A stretch of DNA of 64,000 bases from Ilyomonas sp965219515 (GTDB lineage: Bacteria > Bacteroidota > Bacteroidia > Chitinophagales > Chitinophagaceae). The stretch spans positions 558,001 to 622,000 of the forward strand of contig OZ244776.1 in the NCBI GenBank assembly GCA_965219515.1, written 5' to 3'. Below the pieces are notes generated by a model. The model saw only the letters and a program-made list of their open reading frames with translations, searched no databases and was not told the DNA's origin. Both the position numbers and the translations under genes were made by a program. Each line of letters opens with the position of its first letter. Position 1 is the first letter of the stretch. Below are positions 8,585 through 18,368 of this stretch, in pieces.

Positions 8585-9484
8585 GAAGCTGTCTAAAATT
8601 AGTTTAAATAGTTATTTGATGTGGATAAGTGCCGGTAGAATAAGATAGTTATAAAGAAGCTATCACTTACTTAGGAAGGAGTTGTACTAATTGTGAATCA
8701 TCACAAACTCAATTAGCATGACAAATTATCCAACGAATGTAAGCGATAGCCAGTGGCAAATTATAGCAAAACATTTAGATACAGACCGAAGCAGGAAATA
8801 TGATTTAAGGGAAATTGTAAATTCAATTTTATACCTGGTAAAGACAGGTTGTCAATGGCGCATGTTGCCAGGAGATTTTGCACCCTGGAAAATAGTTTAC
8901 TATTATTTTTCAGTGTGGAAGAAAGAAGAAATTTTTGAAGTAATACATGAAGCATTAGTAGAACAAGTAAGAGTAATACATGGCAAAAAAGAAGAACCTA
9001 CGGTGGGTATTATCGATGCTCAATCTGTAAAAAATACCCTTGTAACCAGCGAAGACAAAGGGTTTGATGCAGGTAAGAAAATAAAAGGCATCAAGCGACA
9101 TATAATTGTAGACACCCTGGGACTGGTATTGGCAGTAGTGATACAGAGTGCATCAGTTCAGGACAGGGATGGAGCAGTCGACGTGGTGAACAAATTATGT
9201 GAAAGCTGGAAAAAAGTAGTCAAAATATTTGCAGATGGCAGCTACACAGGACAATTGATAAACATCATAAAAGCAAAGTTCAAAATAGAATTGGAAATTA
9301 TAAAAAGAGATGATCTGCACACTTTTAAAATATTGCCGAAACGATGGATTGTAGAAAGAACCTTTTCATGGATAGATACCAATAGAAGAAACTCAAAAAA
9401 TTATGAACGACTTAATAATACAAGTGTTGCCATGGTACATTTATCAGCCATAAGAATTATGCTGAACCGTTTTTAGACAGCTTC
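8585..9484 (+). mobile_element. IS5-family insertion sequence (IS1031/IS427-like), 900 bp
   Basis: The ends are inverted repeats beginning GAAGCTGTCTAAAA on the left and matching exactly on the right. A TTA target duplication flanks them (8582-8584 and 9485-9487), which is the TNA type known for this part of the IS5 family. It carries one intact transposase gene and has inserted into the HEPN gene. Confidence 0.92.
8718..9476 (+). CDS. IS5-family transposase
   Basis: The 252-residue DDE transposase has an N-terminal DUF4096-like region (SDSQWQIIAKHL, GCQWRMLPGDFAPW) and a catalytic core with the first Asp in VGIIDAQSVKNT, the second in FADGSYTG and the Glu in IVERTFSWIDTNRR. It is a single uninterrupted frame, with no sign of a programmed frameshift. 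Nothing in the sequence suggests it is inactive. Confidence 0.95.
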   Translation: MTNYPTNVSDSQWQIIAKHLDTDRSRKYDLREIVNSILYLVKTGCQWRMLPGDFAPWKIVYYYFSVWKKEEIFEVIHEALVEQVRVIHGKKEEPTVGIIDAQSVKNTLVTSEDKGFDAGKKIKGIKRHIIVDTLGLVLAVVIQSASVQDRDGAVDVVNKLCESWKKVVKIFADGSYTGQLINIIKAKFKIELEIIKRDDLHTFKILPKRWIVERTFSWIDTNRRNSKNYERLNNTSVAMVHLSAIRIMLNRF

Positions 9485-9766
9485 TTAGGCAAGTTTTATT
9501 AAATCATGTGTAAAAGGCGGTGTGTTTGTGATGCTTTCTTTTACCCAAACCGCTTTTAAAATTTTTTCAATAATAAAATGCATTGAAAAAAGACAAAAGC
9601 CATAACGTTTTCCATTAAATAAAACTTTTGTCGTTTCCCAATCTTCTTCTGCGCTCTACTTCCAGTAAACAATATGTTGCTCTTTGGTAAGCATCAAACA
9701 AAAATAAAGTATTCCTTTTTCTTCTTATCAATTCATCCTTACTTACTTGTTATTACTTTTGCGCTC

Positions 9767-11413
9767 ATGCCAAAAGATAATTCCATTCAATCCGTTCTTA
9801 TTGTTGGTTCCGGTCCTATCATTATTGGTCAGGCCTGCGAGTTTGATTATTCAGGTTCACAAGCCGCGCGCAGTCTGCGCGAAGAAGGTATAAAAGTATA
9901 TTTGATAAACAGCAATCCGGCAACCATCATGACCGACCCGATGATGGCCGATAAAGTTTATCTGCTGCCATTAACCGTAGAAAGTATCGAACAAATTTTA
10001 GAAGAAAACCAGATAGATGCCGTTCTGCCAACCATGGGCGGACAAACGGCGTTGAACTTGTGTAAAGAAGCCGATGAATTGGGCGTTTGGGAAAAATACA
10101 ATTGCCGGATGATTGGCGTTGATGTAGCAGCCATTGATACGGCGGAAGACCGTGAAAAGTTCAGGCAGTTGATGGTAAAAATTGGCATTGCCGTAGCGCC
10201 GAGCCATATTGCCAATAGTTTTCTGGAAGGAAAAGAATTTGCGCAGCAGATTGGTTTTCCTCTCGTTATTCGCCCTTCTTTTACGTTGGGCGGAACCGGT
10301 GGCGGTTTCGTGCATGACAAAAGTGAGTTGGATGATGCGTTGAAACACGGTTTGGAAGCCTCGCCGATACATGAAGTGTTGGTTGAAAAAGCCGTACTTG
10401 GCTGGAAAGAATTTGAACTTGAATTGTTGCGGGATAAAAATGATAATGTTGTTATTATCTGCACGGTAGAAAACGTTGACCCGATGGGCATTCATACCGG
10501 CGATTCGATAACAGTTGCACCGGCGATGACACTGAGCGATACGGCTTTCCAGGACATGCGCAACAAAGCAATACTGATGATGCGCAGCCTTGGAAATTTT
10601 GCCGGCGGCTGTAATGTTCAGTTTGCCTTGAATCCGGAAACGGAAGAATTAATAGCGGTGGAAATCAATCCGCGGGTGAGCCGTTCCTCCGCGTTGGCAA
10701 GTAAAGCCACCGGTTACCCGATTGCAAAAATTGCGGCGAAACTGGCAATCGGTTATTCGTTAGATGAATTGAAAAATCAGATTACCCAAACTACTTCTGC
10801 CTATTTTGAACCGGCGCTCGATTATGTAATTGTAAAAGTGCCGCGCTGGAATTTCGATAAATTTAAAGGCGCGAATGATACATTGGGCTTGCAGATGAAA
10901 AGCGTTGGCGAAGTAATGGCGATCGGCAGAAGTTTTACTGAAGCCATTCAAAAAGCTTGTCAGAGTCTCGAAAACGAAGCCGTTGGTTTGGGTTATTATG
11001 GAAAGAGTCTGATGAAGAGCGATGAGATCGTTGACTATATCAAAATACCAAAGTGGGACCGGATTTTTCGCATCAAAGATGCGCTGATGCAGGGCGTAAC
11101 GGTAAAAACAATTGTACAGGCTACGGGCATTGACAGATGGTTTATTTATCAGATACAAAACATTTGCACCATCGAAAAAAAATTGGGTAAATATTCGTTG
11201 GATAATTTACCGGCAGAACTTTTAAAAGAAGCAAAAAAAAACGGCTTTGGCGATGAACAGATTTCACGTATACTTACGCACAGTTGTACCGAAGATGAGG
11301 TGTATGAAAAACGAAAAGCGTTGGGCATTACCAGAGTGTATAAAATGGTAGATACCTGTAGTGCCGAGTTTGAAGCGAAGACGCCTTATTTTTATAGTAC
11401 GTTTGAAGGTTAA
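9767..11413 (+). CDS. carB: Carbamoyl-phosphate synthase large subunit, N-terminal half only
   Basis: CarB makes carbamoyl phosphate for pyrimidine and arginine synthesis. This 548-residue product covers the first ATP-grasp half (VLIVGSGPIIIGQACEFDYSG, LGGTGGGFV, AVEINPRVSRSSALASKATG) and the oligomerisation domain (about 400-540), then stops after FEAKTPYFYSTFEG. A full CarB has about 1,070 residues and continues here with a second ATP-grasp half. No second half is in the window; the next gene is unrelated and on the other strand. The start MPKDNSIQS was chosen to fit the family. A TACTTTTG promoter-like box ends 5 bases before the ATG, so the message may have almost no leader. Confidence 0.88.
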   Translation: MPKDNSIQSVLIVGSGPIIIGQACEFDYSGSQAARSLREEGIKVYLINSNPATIMTDPMMADKVYLLPLTVESIEQILEENQIDAVLPTMGGQTALNLCKEADELGVWEKYNCRMIGVDVAAIDTAEDREKFRQLMVKIGIAVAPSHIANSFLEGKEFAQQIGFPLVIRPSFTLGGTGGGFVHDKSELDDALKHGLEASPIHEVLVEKAVLGWKEFELELLRDKNDNVVIICTVENVDPMGIHTGDSITVAPAMTLSDTAFQDMRNKAILMMRSLGNFAGGCNVQFALNPETEELIAVEINPRVSRSSALASKATGYPIAKIAAKLAIGYSLDELKNQITQTTSAYFEPALDYVIVKVPRWNFDKFKGANDTLGLQMKSVGEVMAIGRSFTEAIQKACQSLENEAVGLGYYGKSLMKSDEIVDYIKIPKWDRIFRIKDALMQGVTVKTIVQATGIDRWFIYQIQNICTIEKKLGKYSLDNLPAELLKEAKKNGFGDEQISRILTHSCTEDEVYEKRKALGITRVYKMVDTCSAEFEAKTPYFYSTFEG

Positions 11414-11454
11414 ATGATAAAATATCAATGCTTGCAGTTAGTAACTACTAATTT

Positions 11455-11985
11455 TTATTTTTTAAAAACTGTTGCAAAATCAAACTCAACCAAACAGTTG
11501 AAAGTAAGTAAAAACTGATTTGTTTCAACACTGCGATAAACATTATCAATTAACTGAAATGTTTCTATAGTTTCTCTGGTGTAATCAATCATCAGGTAAT
11601 ATTTTACTCCGTTTTCCCTGTATAATTCAAACTTTATATTCCTGTCTTTTTTTAAACTGCTTTGCGATAAAATTTCGATAACCAAAACCGGGGGAAACTC
11701 TAAGTAATCAGTTTTTATTTCGCCGCAAACAATCATTACATCGGGGCGAACTACAGTTTCGTTGTTTACTTTCCAGTCGAGTTCTGTAAAAACAAAGCAA
11801 TTGCAAGCATTATGAGTATTGATTCCGGATTTTGCCTGGTAAGCAAGATTTATCTGCACATTATTATGCTGCCACCTTGCCGAAGGCAACAACTGATAAG
11901 GATATCCATCGATTAATTCCCAATCTTCTTTCCACTGTGCATAGTCGTCGTAGGTATAGCGGGGCACCGGTATTACGTTGTTCAT
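11455..11985 (-). CDS. Uma2-family (DUF820) PD-(D/E)xK-type protein
   Basis: The 176-residue protein fits the Uma2 family: an N-terminal YDDYAQWKEDWELIDGYPYQL, a central TVVRPDVMIVCGE segment and PPVLVIEILSQSS followed by KDRNIKFELYRENGVKYYLMID. The Asp of RPDVMI, the Glu of VIEIL and the downstream Lys correspond to a restriction-endonuclease-like active site. Biological function is unproven for most members. It is convergent with carB. Confidence 0.85.
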   Translation of the reverse strand: MNNVIPVPRYTYDDYAQWKEDWELIDGYPYQLLPSARWQHNNVQINLAYQAKSGINTHNACNCFVFTELDWKVNNETVVRPDVMIVCGEIKTDYLEFPPVLVIEILSQSSLKKDRNIKFELYRENGVKYYLMIDYTRETIETFQLIDNVYRSVETNQFLLTFNCLVEFDFATVFKK

Positions 11986-12121
11986 GCAAGTTCTCTTTTT
12001 ACAAATATAAACAAGCCTTTTACTTTTATAAATAAAGCCATTATAAGTTTGTTTCCCGGTCTCACTTATCTATAAGCATTTGATGTAAATACATTTACTT
12101 TACCGCCAACTATCTTTTTCT

Positions 12122-12997
12122 ATGCTATATTCAATGACAGGTTATGGACGTGCCGAGCAAACAATTAATGATAAAACGTTTCTGGTTGAAATCAGAAGTC
12201 TGAACGGAAAGCAGTATGACATCCGGTTAAACATTCCTGCCTTGCTGAAGCCGTATGAATTTGAAGTGCGCAATCTGTTAAACGAAGCCTTGTTGCGTGG
12301 CAGCATCGAATGCAATATCAGTATTAAACAAAATGGTTCGGCCAAACCGGTAACTATCAATATTAATCTGGCAAAGTCATACTACGAGCCGGTTTTGCAA
12401 ATGGCAACTGAATTAAACCTGAGTACCGACAATGTGTTAAGCACATTATTGAAGCTGCCGGATATTGTGGTGCCAAGCACAGAAATATTGCATGAAAATG
12501 ACTGGAAACAGTTTGAAACAGTTTTAAAGCAGGCAACTGATGAGTTAAACAAACATCGCCATGAAGAAGGTAAATCGCTGGAAGCCGATTTAACCGCCCG
12601 CATATCGAATATAGAAGCGCAGGAAAAAAAAATCATCACGCTGGAACCGGAACGCCGGCATCGCATTCGCGAAGGTCTGGTAAGAATACTGGAAGAAAAT
12701 GTGGGGAAAGATAAATATGATCCCAACCGGATGGAACAGGAACTGATTTATTACATTGAAAAAATAGACATCAGCGAAGAGCAGATTCGCCTGCAAAATC
12801 ACTGCGATTATTTCCGGCAAATTTTAAAAGAGCCTGATGTTGCCAAAGGCAAAAAGCTATCCTTTATTCTTCAGGAAATAGGACGGGAAATTAATACCAC
12901 AGGCTCCAAAGCGTATCATGCCGATGTTCAGAAATGCGTGGTGCTGATGAAAGATGAACTGGAAAAAGCCAAAGAACAGATATTGAATGTTTTGTAA
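12122..12997 (+). CDS. YicC/YloC-family endoribonuclease
   Basis: The 291-residue protein has the N-terminal YicC signature MLYSMTGYGRAE and the C-terminal DUF1732 part (DPNRMEQELIYYIEKIDISEEQIRLQNH, KKLSFILQEIGREINTTGSKA). Members act as endoribonucleases on RNA. The length matches the family. Its last 11 bases overlap the gldH start, so the two genes are probably co-translated. Confidence 0.93.
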   Translation: MLYSMTGYGRAEQTINDKTFLVEIRSLNGKQYDIRLNIPALLKPYEFEVRNLLNEALLRGSIECNISIKQNGSAKPVTININLAKSYYEPVLQMATELNLSTDNVLSTLLKLPDIVVPSTEILHENDWKQFETVLKQATDELNKHRHEEGKSLEADLTARISNIEAQEKKIITLEPERRHRIREGLVRILEENVGKDKYDPNRMEQELIYYIEKIDISEEQIRLQNHCDYFRQILKEPDVAKGKKLSFILQEIGREINTTGSKAYHADVQKCVVLMKDELEKAKEQILNVL

Positions 12998-13490
12998 TCG
13001 TGCAATTACATTTGCAAAAAAATTTCCGTTGAAACTTTGTTTTTCCTTTTTGTTGGGTTTATTCTTTTTTGCTTCGTGCAAACAGATTGACGTATATGAA
13101 AAAACGGTTCCCTTTACCAAACATAGCTGGAGCAGCTCTCAGCAGCCGGCTTTTATGTTTACCATAACCGATACCACCATTACGTATAATGTATTTGTGG
13201 TATTGCGCCACACCGATGCTTATCATTATAATAATATGTGGATCAACATCACCATTATTCCGCCGGGCGATACGGCGCAAACCGTTCGGGCTAATCTGAA
13301 ATTGGGCGATAACAAGCAGTGGCTCGGCAATAGTATTGATGATATTGTTGAACATCGCATTCTGATAAATACAAATCCGTTACATTTTAAAAAAGGCAAT
13401 TATAAGTTTATGCTTCAGCAGATTATGCGCGAAGATCCGCTGCCTGATGTATTGAATGCCGGAATCAGAGTGGAGAAGGTTGTGCTGTAA
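12987..13490 (+). CDS. gldH: Gliding motility lipoprotein GldH
   Basis: The 167-residue product has a lipoprotein signal (hydrophobic stretch LCFSFLLGLFFFASC, with the lipid-bearing Cys near residue 31), then the GldH pattern CKQIDVYEKTVPFTKHSW and a long beta-rich domain ending in the QQIMREDPLPDVLNAGIRVEKV motif. GldH belongs to the gliding/T9SS-associated lipoprotein set of Bacteroidota. The gene overlaps yicC by 11 bases. Other gld genes are not in the window. Confidence 0.9.
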   Translation: MFCNRAITFAKKFPLKLCFSFLLGLFFFASCKQIDVYEKTVPFTKHSWSSSQQPAFMFTITDTTITYNVFVVLRHTDAYHYNNMWINITIIPPGDTAQTVRANLKLGDNKQWLGNSIDDIVEHRILINTNPLHFKKGNYKFMLQQIMREDPLPDVLNAGIRVEKVVL

Positions 13491-13672
13491 GTACGTCTGG
13501 AACAATCGGACATTGGTTAATTACACATTGCCTCAAATAAATTATTTTTTAATCCGTGCAGCAGACAATCTAAACTGCCTGTCATAATTAAGTGTAAAAA
13601 AAAACTTTTAACGATTTGTGTTCTTAATACACAAAGCCATTATTTTTACCTTTTAAATCTGCTTGTTTAATT

Positions 13673-16660
13673 ATGAATGTAAAACGATTCGCAAGAGCAC
13701 TGCTCTTCTGCCCGTTACTACTGCTTTTGTTGCAAACAACTGCCCGGGCCCAAAGTAAAACCGTAACCGGAACTGTTACTGACGACAAAAATGCCCCTGT
13801 GCAAGGCGCATCCGTATTGGTAAAAGGATCAACAATCGGTACCGCAACCGATGCCGCCGGAAAATTTTCATTAAATGTACCCACCTCAGCAAAAACTTTA
13901 ACCGTAGGCTATGTTGGATTTACAACTCAGGAAGTAAGCATTGTAAGTGCCAATGAAGTAAATGTAAGGTTGGCAGTTGAAACACAGTCTACTCTTAATG
14001 ATGTTGTTGTAATTGGTTATGGAACAACTCGCAAAAGAGATCTTACAGGCTCAGTAGCAACTGTAGGAGCAAAAGATTTCAATAAAGGGCAAATAAATCA
14101 GCCTGAACAATTATTGCAAGGTAAAGTAGCTGGTTTGCAAATAACAAACAGTAGCGGTCAGCCCGGCGGTGTTACAATTGTAAAAATCAGAGGTAACAAT
14201 TCAATACGCTCCGGAAACAATCCTTTGTATGTTGTTGACGGTGTTGAATTAGATGGAAGATCTGCCCGACCTGGTTTTAATGCAGCAGGAATTGGTCAAA
14301 CACCTGATGGAGATGCTTTAACCTATATCAACCCAAATGATATTGCATCCATTGATGTATTAAAAGACGCTTCTTCTGCTGCTATCTACGGATCGCGTGG
14401 TGCAAACGGAGTAGTGCTTATTACTACAAGAAAGGGATCTGTTGGTCCGGCTCATGTAGATGTAGCTACATCTGTTGGTTTCAGTGATGTAATGAGGAAG
14501 GTTGATATTTTAGATGCTGACGGTTATAAAGCTGCTATTAGTAAGCTGGGAGTTAGCAATAGCGACTCTGGTGCAAACGTAGATGCATTTGATGCTCTTA
14601 TTAGAAAGTCTTTTACCCAAAATTATTCTTTTGCATTGAGCGGCGGAACTGATAATGGAAGATACAGAGCTTCTTTTTTTGCAAATAATCAAGATGGCAT
14701 TATTCTAAAGTCCAATCTAAAAAAATACGTTGCCAGCTTCAATGGTCAATACAAATTCTTTGACAAGAAACTCAGTTTTGATTACAATATTATAGCTGCA
14801 AACGTAGGCGAACATATTGCGCCAATTTCAAATGATGCCGGTAGCAACGGAAACATAATTTCAGAGGCATTAAACTGGAATCCTACTTTAGTATTGGTTC
14901 GTTCTAACGGAAGATTCAATCAGGAAAACCAAAGTGGTACTGCCAATCCGCTTGCAGTTTCCGATGCTTATAACGATAAAACAAGTATTACAACTATTCT
15001 TGCTAGCGGAACAGCAGCTTATAAATTTACTCCTTGGTTGGAATATCGCTTTCTTGGTGGTATAAATTACTCAAATGGTAACAGAGAAGGCGAATTTCAG
15101 GGATGGTTGACTGGTCAAGGTACTCCTACAAGAGGCTTAGGTGCTTCTTTAACTAATCAGTTGTCTTCTTCAGTAATTACTCACACATTACAGTTTAATA
15201 AAGATTTGTCGAAAGATTTTAATCTGAACGCATTGGTTGGTTATGAGTATTTCAAAAGTGATTACAAAGGAAAAGGTGAAACCGGTACTGATTTCAATTA
15301 CAACCTTGACCAATTAGCACGTATTCCAATTCATTATTATGACAATTTGCAGGATGCAAAACAAGGAAACTATGGAATTTTTTCATTTAAAAATTCAACA
15401 ACCGAAATACAAAGTTATTTCGTAAGAGCAGTAGGTAATTATAATGACAAATATTTATTAACTGCTACTTTCCGAAGAGATGGTTCAAGTAAATTCGGTT
15501 CAAGTAATAAATACGCTAACTTTCCTTCTGTTGCAGCTGCCTGGAATGTAACCAACGAAGAATTTTTAAAGAATAACGGCATCTTTAGCAATCTTCGCTT
15601 AAGAGCAGGTTATGGTGAAACGGGTAATCAGGAGTTTCCGGCGGATGCCTCATTGTATTATCAACAATATACAAGTAATGGAAATATTTCTACCATACAT
15701 TACGCTTCCGATACTTTGAAGTGGGAAACAGTCAAGTCAGTAGATATAGGAATAGACTTCGGTTTATTAAAAGGCAGAATCTATGGATTTATAGATTATT
15801 TTGACAAAAAAACGGAAGATCCTGTTTTTTTAACTGTTATCTCTCAACCTACAGCAGGTGGTGGTTCTGTATATAAAAACATCTCTGGTGCAACTGTTAA
15901 AAATACAGGAGTTGAAATATCTGTTGGAGCCGATATTATACAGAATAAAACGTTTAACTGGAGTGTTAATGGAAATGTTACGCTGCTTAAGAACAGATTT
16001 AACTATGCAAAAGCAGGAAATGCTCCATTTGCAATTACCGGTGCACTAAACGGACAGGGGCTATCGAGCGCGTACTCACAAGCAATAGCTAATGATCAAC
16101 CCGTTGATGTGTTTTTCCTCCCTGAGTTTTCAGGTTTCGACAAAGATGGAATTGGTCAGTATTCCGTTGCGCCTTTGTATGTTGGAAACCCGAATCCTAC
16201 CGCTCTTGTAGGTTTCAGCACTGATATTTCATATAAAAAGATTAGTTTAAACATTGGGGCTCATGGTGCTTTTGGAAACAAAATTTATAATAACACTGCA
16301 AACGGTGTTTTAAATATAAACGGTTTAGCGAATGGAAAGAACATTGCTGCCGGTTTGGTTAACTCAGGTGAAAGCCTTGCAAATGCCATTACTCCATCAA
16401 CTAGATTTTTGGAAAGTGGCAACTACATAAAAGTGCAAAGTGCTACTTTACGTTATACGTTTGGAGATATAGGTAAAATATTTAAGAATTTTGGTGTATA
16501 TGTCAATGCAAATAATCTGTTTGTTATTACAAAATATAATGGTTTTGATCCGGAAGTAAATGTTGATAAAGCGTTAAACGGGATTCCATCTTTAGGTATA
16601 GATTATATAGGTTATCCAACGCAAAGAACTTTCTTATTTGGACTAAACTTTTCGTTGTAG
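13673..16660 (+). CDS. SusC/RagA-family TonB-linked outer membrane protein
   Basis: The 995-residue protein has a signal peptide (MNVKRFARALLFCPLLLLLL to about residue 26), a CarboxypepD-reg-like domain (about 30-110, TVTGTVTDDKNAPVQGASVLV), a TonB plug (about 120-230, VVVIGYGTTRKRDLTGSVA and LYVVDGVELDG) and a beta-barrel ending in aromatic FLFGLNFSL. It imports a large substrate across the outer membrane with its SusD partner, encoded 28 bases downstream. No glycosidase or peptidase gene lies next to it, so the substrate cannot be inferred. Confidence 0.96.
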   Translation: MNVKRFARALLFCPLLLLLLQTTARAQSKTVTGTVTDDKNAPVQGASVLVKGSTIGTATDAAGKFSLNVPTSAKTLTVGYVGFTTQEVSIVSANEVNVRLAVETQSTLNDVVVIGYGTTRKRDLTGSVATVGAKDFNKGQINQPEQLLQGKVAGLQITNSSGQPGGVTIVKIRGNNSIRSGNNPLYVVDGVELDGRSARPGFNAAGIGQTPDGDALTYINPNDIASIDVLKDASSAAIYGSRGANGVVLITTRKGSVGPAHVDVATSVGFSDVMRKVDILDADGYKAAISKLGVSNSDSGANVDAFDALIRKSFTQNYSFALSGGTDNGRYRASFFANNQDGIILKSNLKKYVASFNGQYKFFDKKLSFDYNIIAANVGEHIAPISNDAGSNGNIISEALNWNPTLVLVRSNGRFNQENQSGTANPLAVSDAYNDKTSITTILASGTAAYKFTPWLEYRFLGGINYSNGNREGEFQGWLTGQGTPTRGLGASLTNQLSSSVITHTLQFNKDLSKDFNLNALVGYEYFKSDYKGKGETGTDFNYNLDQLARIPIHYYDNLQDAKQGNYGIFSFKNSTTEIQSYFVRAVGNYNDKYLLTATFRRDGSSKFGSSNKYANFPSVAAAWNVTNEEFLKNNGIFSNLRLRAGYGETGNQEFPADASLYYQQYTSNGNISTIHYASDTLKWETVKSVDIGIDFGLLKGRIYGFIDYFDKKTEDPVFLTVISQPTAGGGSVYKNISGATVKNTGVEISVGADIIQNKTFNWSVNGNVTLLKNRFNYAKAGNAPFAITGALNGQGLSSAYSQAIANDQPVDVFFLPEFSGFDKDGIGQYSVAPLYVGNPNPTALVGFSTDISYKKISLNIGAHGAFGNKIYNNTANGVLNINGLANGKNIAAGLVNSGESLANAITPSTRFLESGNYIKVQSATLRYTFGDIGKIFKNFGVYVNANNLFVITKYNGFDPEVNVDKALNGIPSLGIDYIGYPTQRTFLFGLNFSL

Positions 16661-16687
16661 TTTTTTTAGCGTATAAAATTTAAGAAA

Positions 16688-18298
16688 ATGAAAAAAAAAT
16701 ATGTTTCTTTATTAGGATGTTTTATAATTATTAGTGCATTTAGCTGTACTAAATTGGATCAGAGTTTGAAGGATGGATTTACACCAGACCCCTCTAACAA
16801 TAATGCCATTGACATCACTTCTGTATTGAATGGTGCCTACAATGATATGAATGGGCTATTTACAAGCCAAGATCTTATGTTTTCTATGCAGGAAACAACA
16901 ACTGATGAAGCCTTAATTCCAACGCGAGGTGGAGATTGGGATGACAATGGAGTTTGGCGGGTATTACATGCACATACATGGACGCCCTTACATTCTCAAA
17001 TGAAAAATGTGTTCGTTGGTTTAGGCAGACTTGAAAGCGATGCGTTGGCTACGGCTGCGCAAAGCACCAATGCTGAAGTTACGGCTGAAGCATTATTTTT
17101 ACGTTCAGTTGCCCAGTTCTATTTTTTAGATTTGTTTGGACAAGTTCCATATCGCGAAATTGCTGACTATAACGCGCTAACTCCGGCTCCGGTTTTACAA
17201 CCGCAAGAAGCAGTTGATATGCTTGTAAATACATTAACTACAATTATTCCGCAGTTGTCTGAGGCAAATTGGCCTTATGGTGCAAGTCCTGATGCAGCTA
17301 AGTTTTTGTTAATGAAGGTATTATTAAATAAAGGGGCTTTCATAAACAGAGAAACTCCTACGTTTGATGCTGCTGATATGCAAAAAGTAATTGAATTAGG
17401 TAATGAAATAATTGCAAGCAGTCACGGATATAGTCTAACACCAAACTTCTTTGATAATTTTGGTGTTAACAATGTAAATACTTCAAAAGAAAGAATTTTT
17501 GCATGGCCAAACAATGGAAGTGCAGAAACCGCAGTCGCAGGTAGAACAAGTGCCGGTATTAATGCAAGATGGATGATGACATTACATTATAATTCTTATG
17601 ATGAACCATCCATTTATAAAAATGCAGGTTGGAATGGTTTTACTACAGTTGCTGATTTTTATAATTCTTTTGATGCTGCTGATACGCGTATTGGTAATAA
17701 ACCTTATGCTGGAGTAACTGACATCTCTGGTTTAAAACCAGGCTTTTTAGTTGGACAACAGTATAATGAAGCTGGTCAGATGGAAGTTGATCGTCAGGGA
17801 AATCCACTCGCGTTTACACCCGATGTAAATCTAATTGAAAAAGACGCAAAAAGGTTAGAAGTTGCGGGAATTCGGGTAGTAAAATATCCTCCTGATTATA
17901 ATGCTTACAATGGTGGCATACAGAGAAATCAATTACAACTTTTCCGTTTTGCTGATGTAATGCTTATGGTTGCAGAGGCTAAAATACGTTCTGGCAATGA
18001 TATGGCAGGTGCTTTGTCTTTAATTAATCAATTGCGAGTTGCACGAGGAGCAACTCCAGTAACTTCTATGCTTTTGGTTAATGAATCAAATGTTGCTGAT
18101 CCTAATACTCTTCTTGCCGAGAGAGGACGCGAAATGTATTTTGAAAGTTGGAGAAGGCAAGACCTGATTAGATTTGGTGTTTTCTTAAAGCCATGGGCTT
18201 TAAAAGAAGCTGACGAAGGAACAACAAACTTATTGTATCCGATAGCTGCGGATCAGTTAATTGCTAATCCGAATTTAGCTCAAAATCCTGGTTACTAA
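16688..18298 (+). CDS. SusD/RagB-family nutrient-binding lipoprotein
   Basis: The 536-residue protein has a lipoprotein signal (LGCFIIISAFSC) and the SusD fold: N-terminal TPR-like helices (EALFLRSVAQFYFLDLFGQVPY) and the C-terminal FRFADVMLMVAEAK and RGREMYFESWRRQDLIRFG motifs. It caps the SusC barrel on the cell surface and binds substrate. It is the second gene of the SusCD pair and is followed by a strong terminator. Confidence 0.96.
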   Translation: MKKKYVSLLGCFIIISAFSCTKLDQSLKDGFTPDPSNNNAIDITSVLNGAYNDMNGLFTSQDLMFSMQETTTDEALIPTRGGDWDDNGVWRVLHAHTWTPLHSQMKNVFVGLGRLESDALATAAQSTNAEVTAEALFLRSVAQFYFLDLFGQVPYREIADYNALTPAPVLQPQEAVDMLVNTLTTIIPQLSEANWPYGASPDAAKFLLMKVLLNKGAFINRETPTFDAADMQKVIELGNEIIASSHGYSLTPNFFDNFGVNNVNTSKERIFAWPNNGSAETAVAGRTSAGINARWMMTLHYNSYDEPSIYKNAGWNGFTTVADFYNSFDAADTRIGNKPYAGVTDISGLKPGFLVGQQYNEAGQMEVDRQGNPLAFTPDVNLIEKDAKRLEVAGIRVVKYPPDYNAYNGGIQRNQLQLFRFADVMLMVAEAKIRSGNDMAGALSLINQLRVARGATPVTSMLLVNESNVADPNTLLAERGREMYFESWRRQDLIRFGVFLKPWALKEADEGTTNLLYPIAADQLIANPNLAQNPGY

Positions 18299-18316
18299 TA
18301 CATAGTATTATATACA

Positions 18317-18344
18317 AAAGGTCATTCGGGAACGAATGACCTTT
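18317..18344 (+). terminator. Intrinsic terminator after susD
   Basis: A perfect 12-bp stem (18317-18328 with 18333-18344) has a GGAA loop and T-rich sequence after it. It ends the SusCD unit. Confidence 0.9.
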
Positions 18345-18368
18345 TTATTTATACATTTTCAAATACCG

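Larger units (their letters stand above)
8399..9694 (-). pseudogene. HEPN-domain toxin gene, interrupted by an IS5-family element
   Basis: Reading the minus strand from an ATG at 9694 gives a HEPN-type protein: MLTKEQHIVYWK, a TAG stop (9656-9658), then SAEEDWETTKVLFNGKRYGFC up to HDLIKLA. The frame resumes beyond the insertion sequence (8585-9484) with DCEIELSSEQLDFL and NSWNIRGRYPNFSKALH, and ends at a stop at 8399-8401 inside the MNT gene start. This matches HEPN proteins of about 130 residues over nearly the full length. Besides the insertion there are two in-frame stops, the early TAG and a TAA at the target site. The gene cannot make a full product. Confidence 0.85.
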
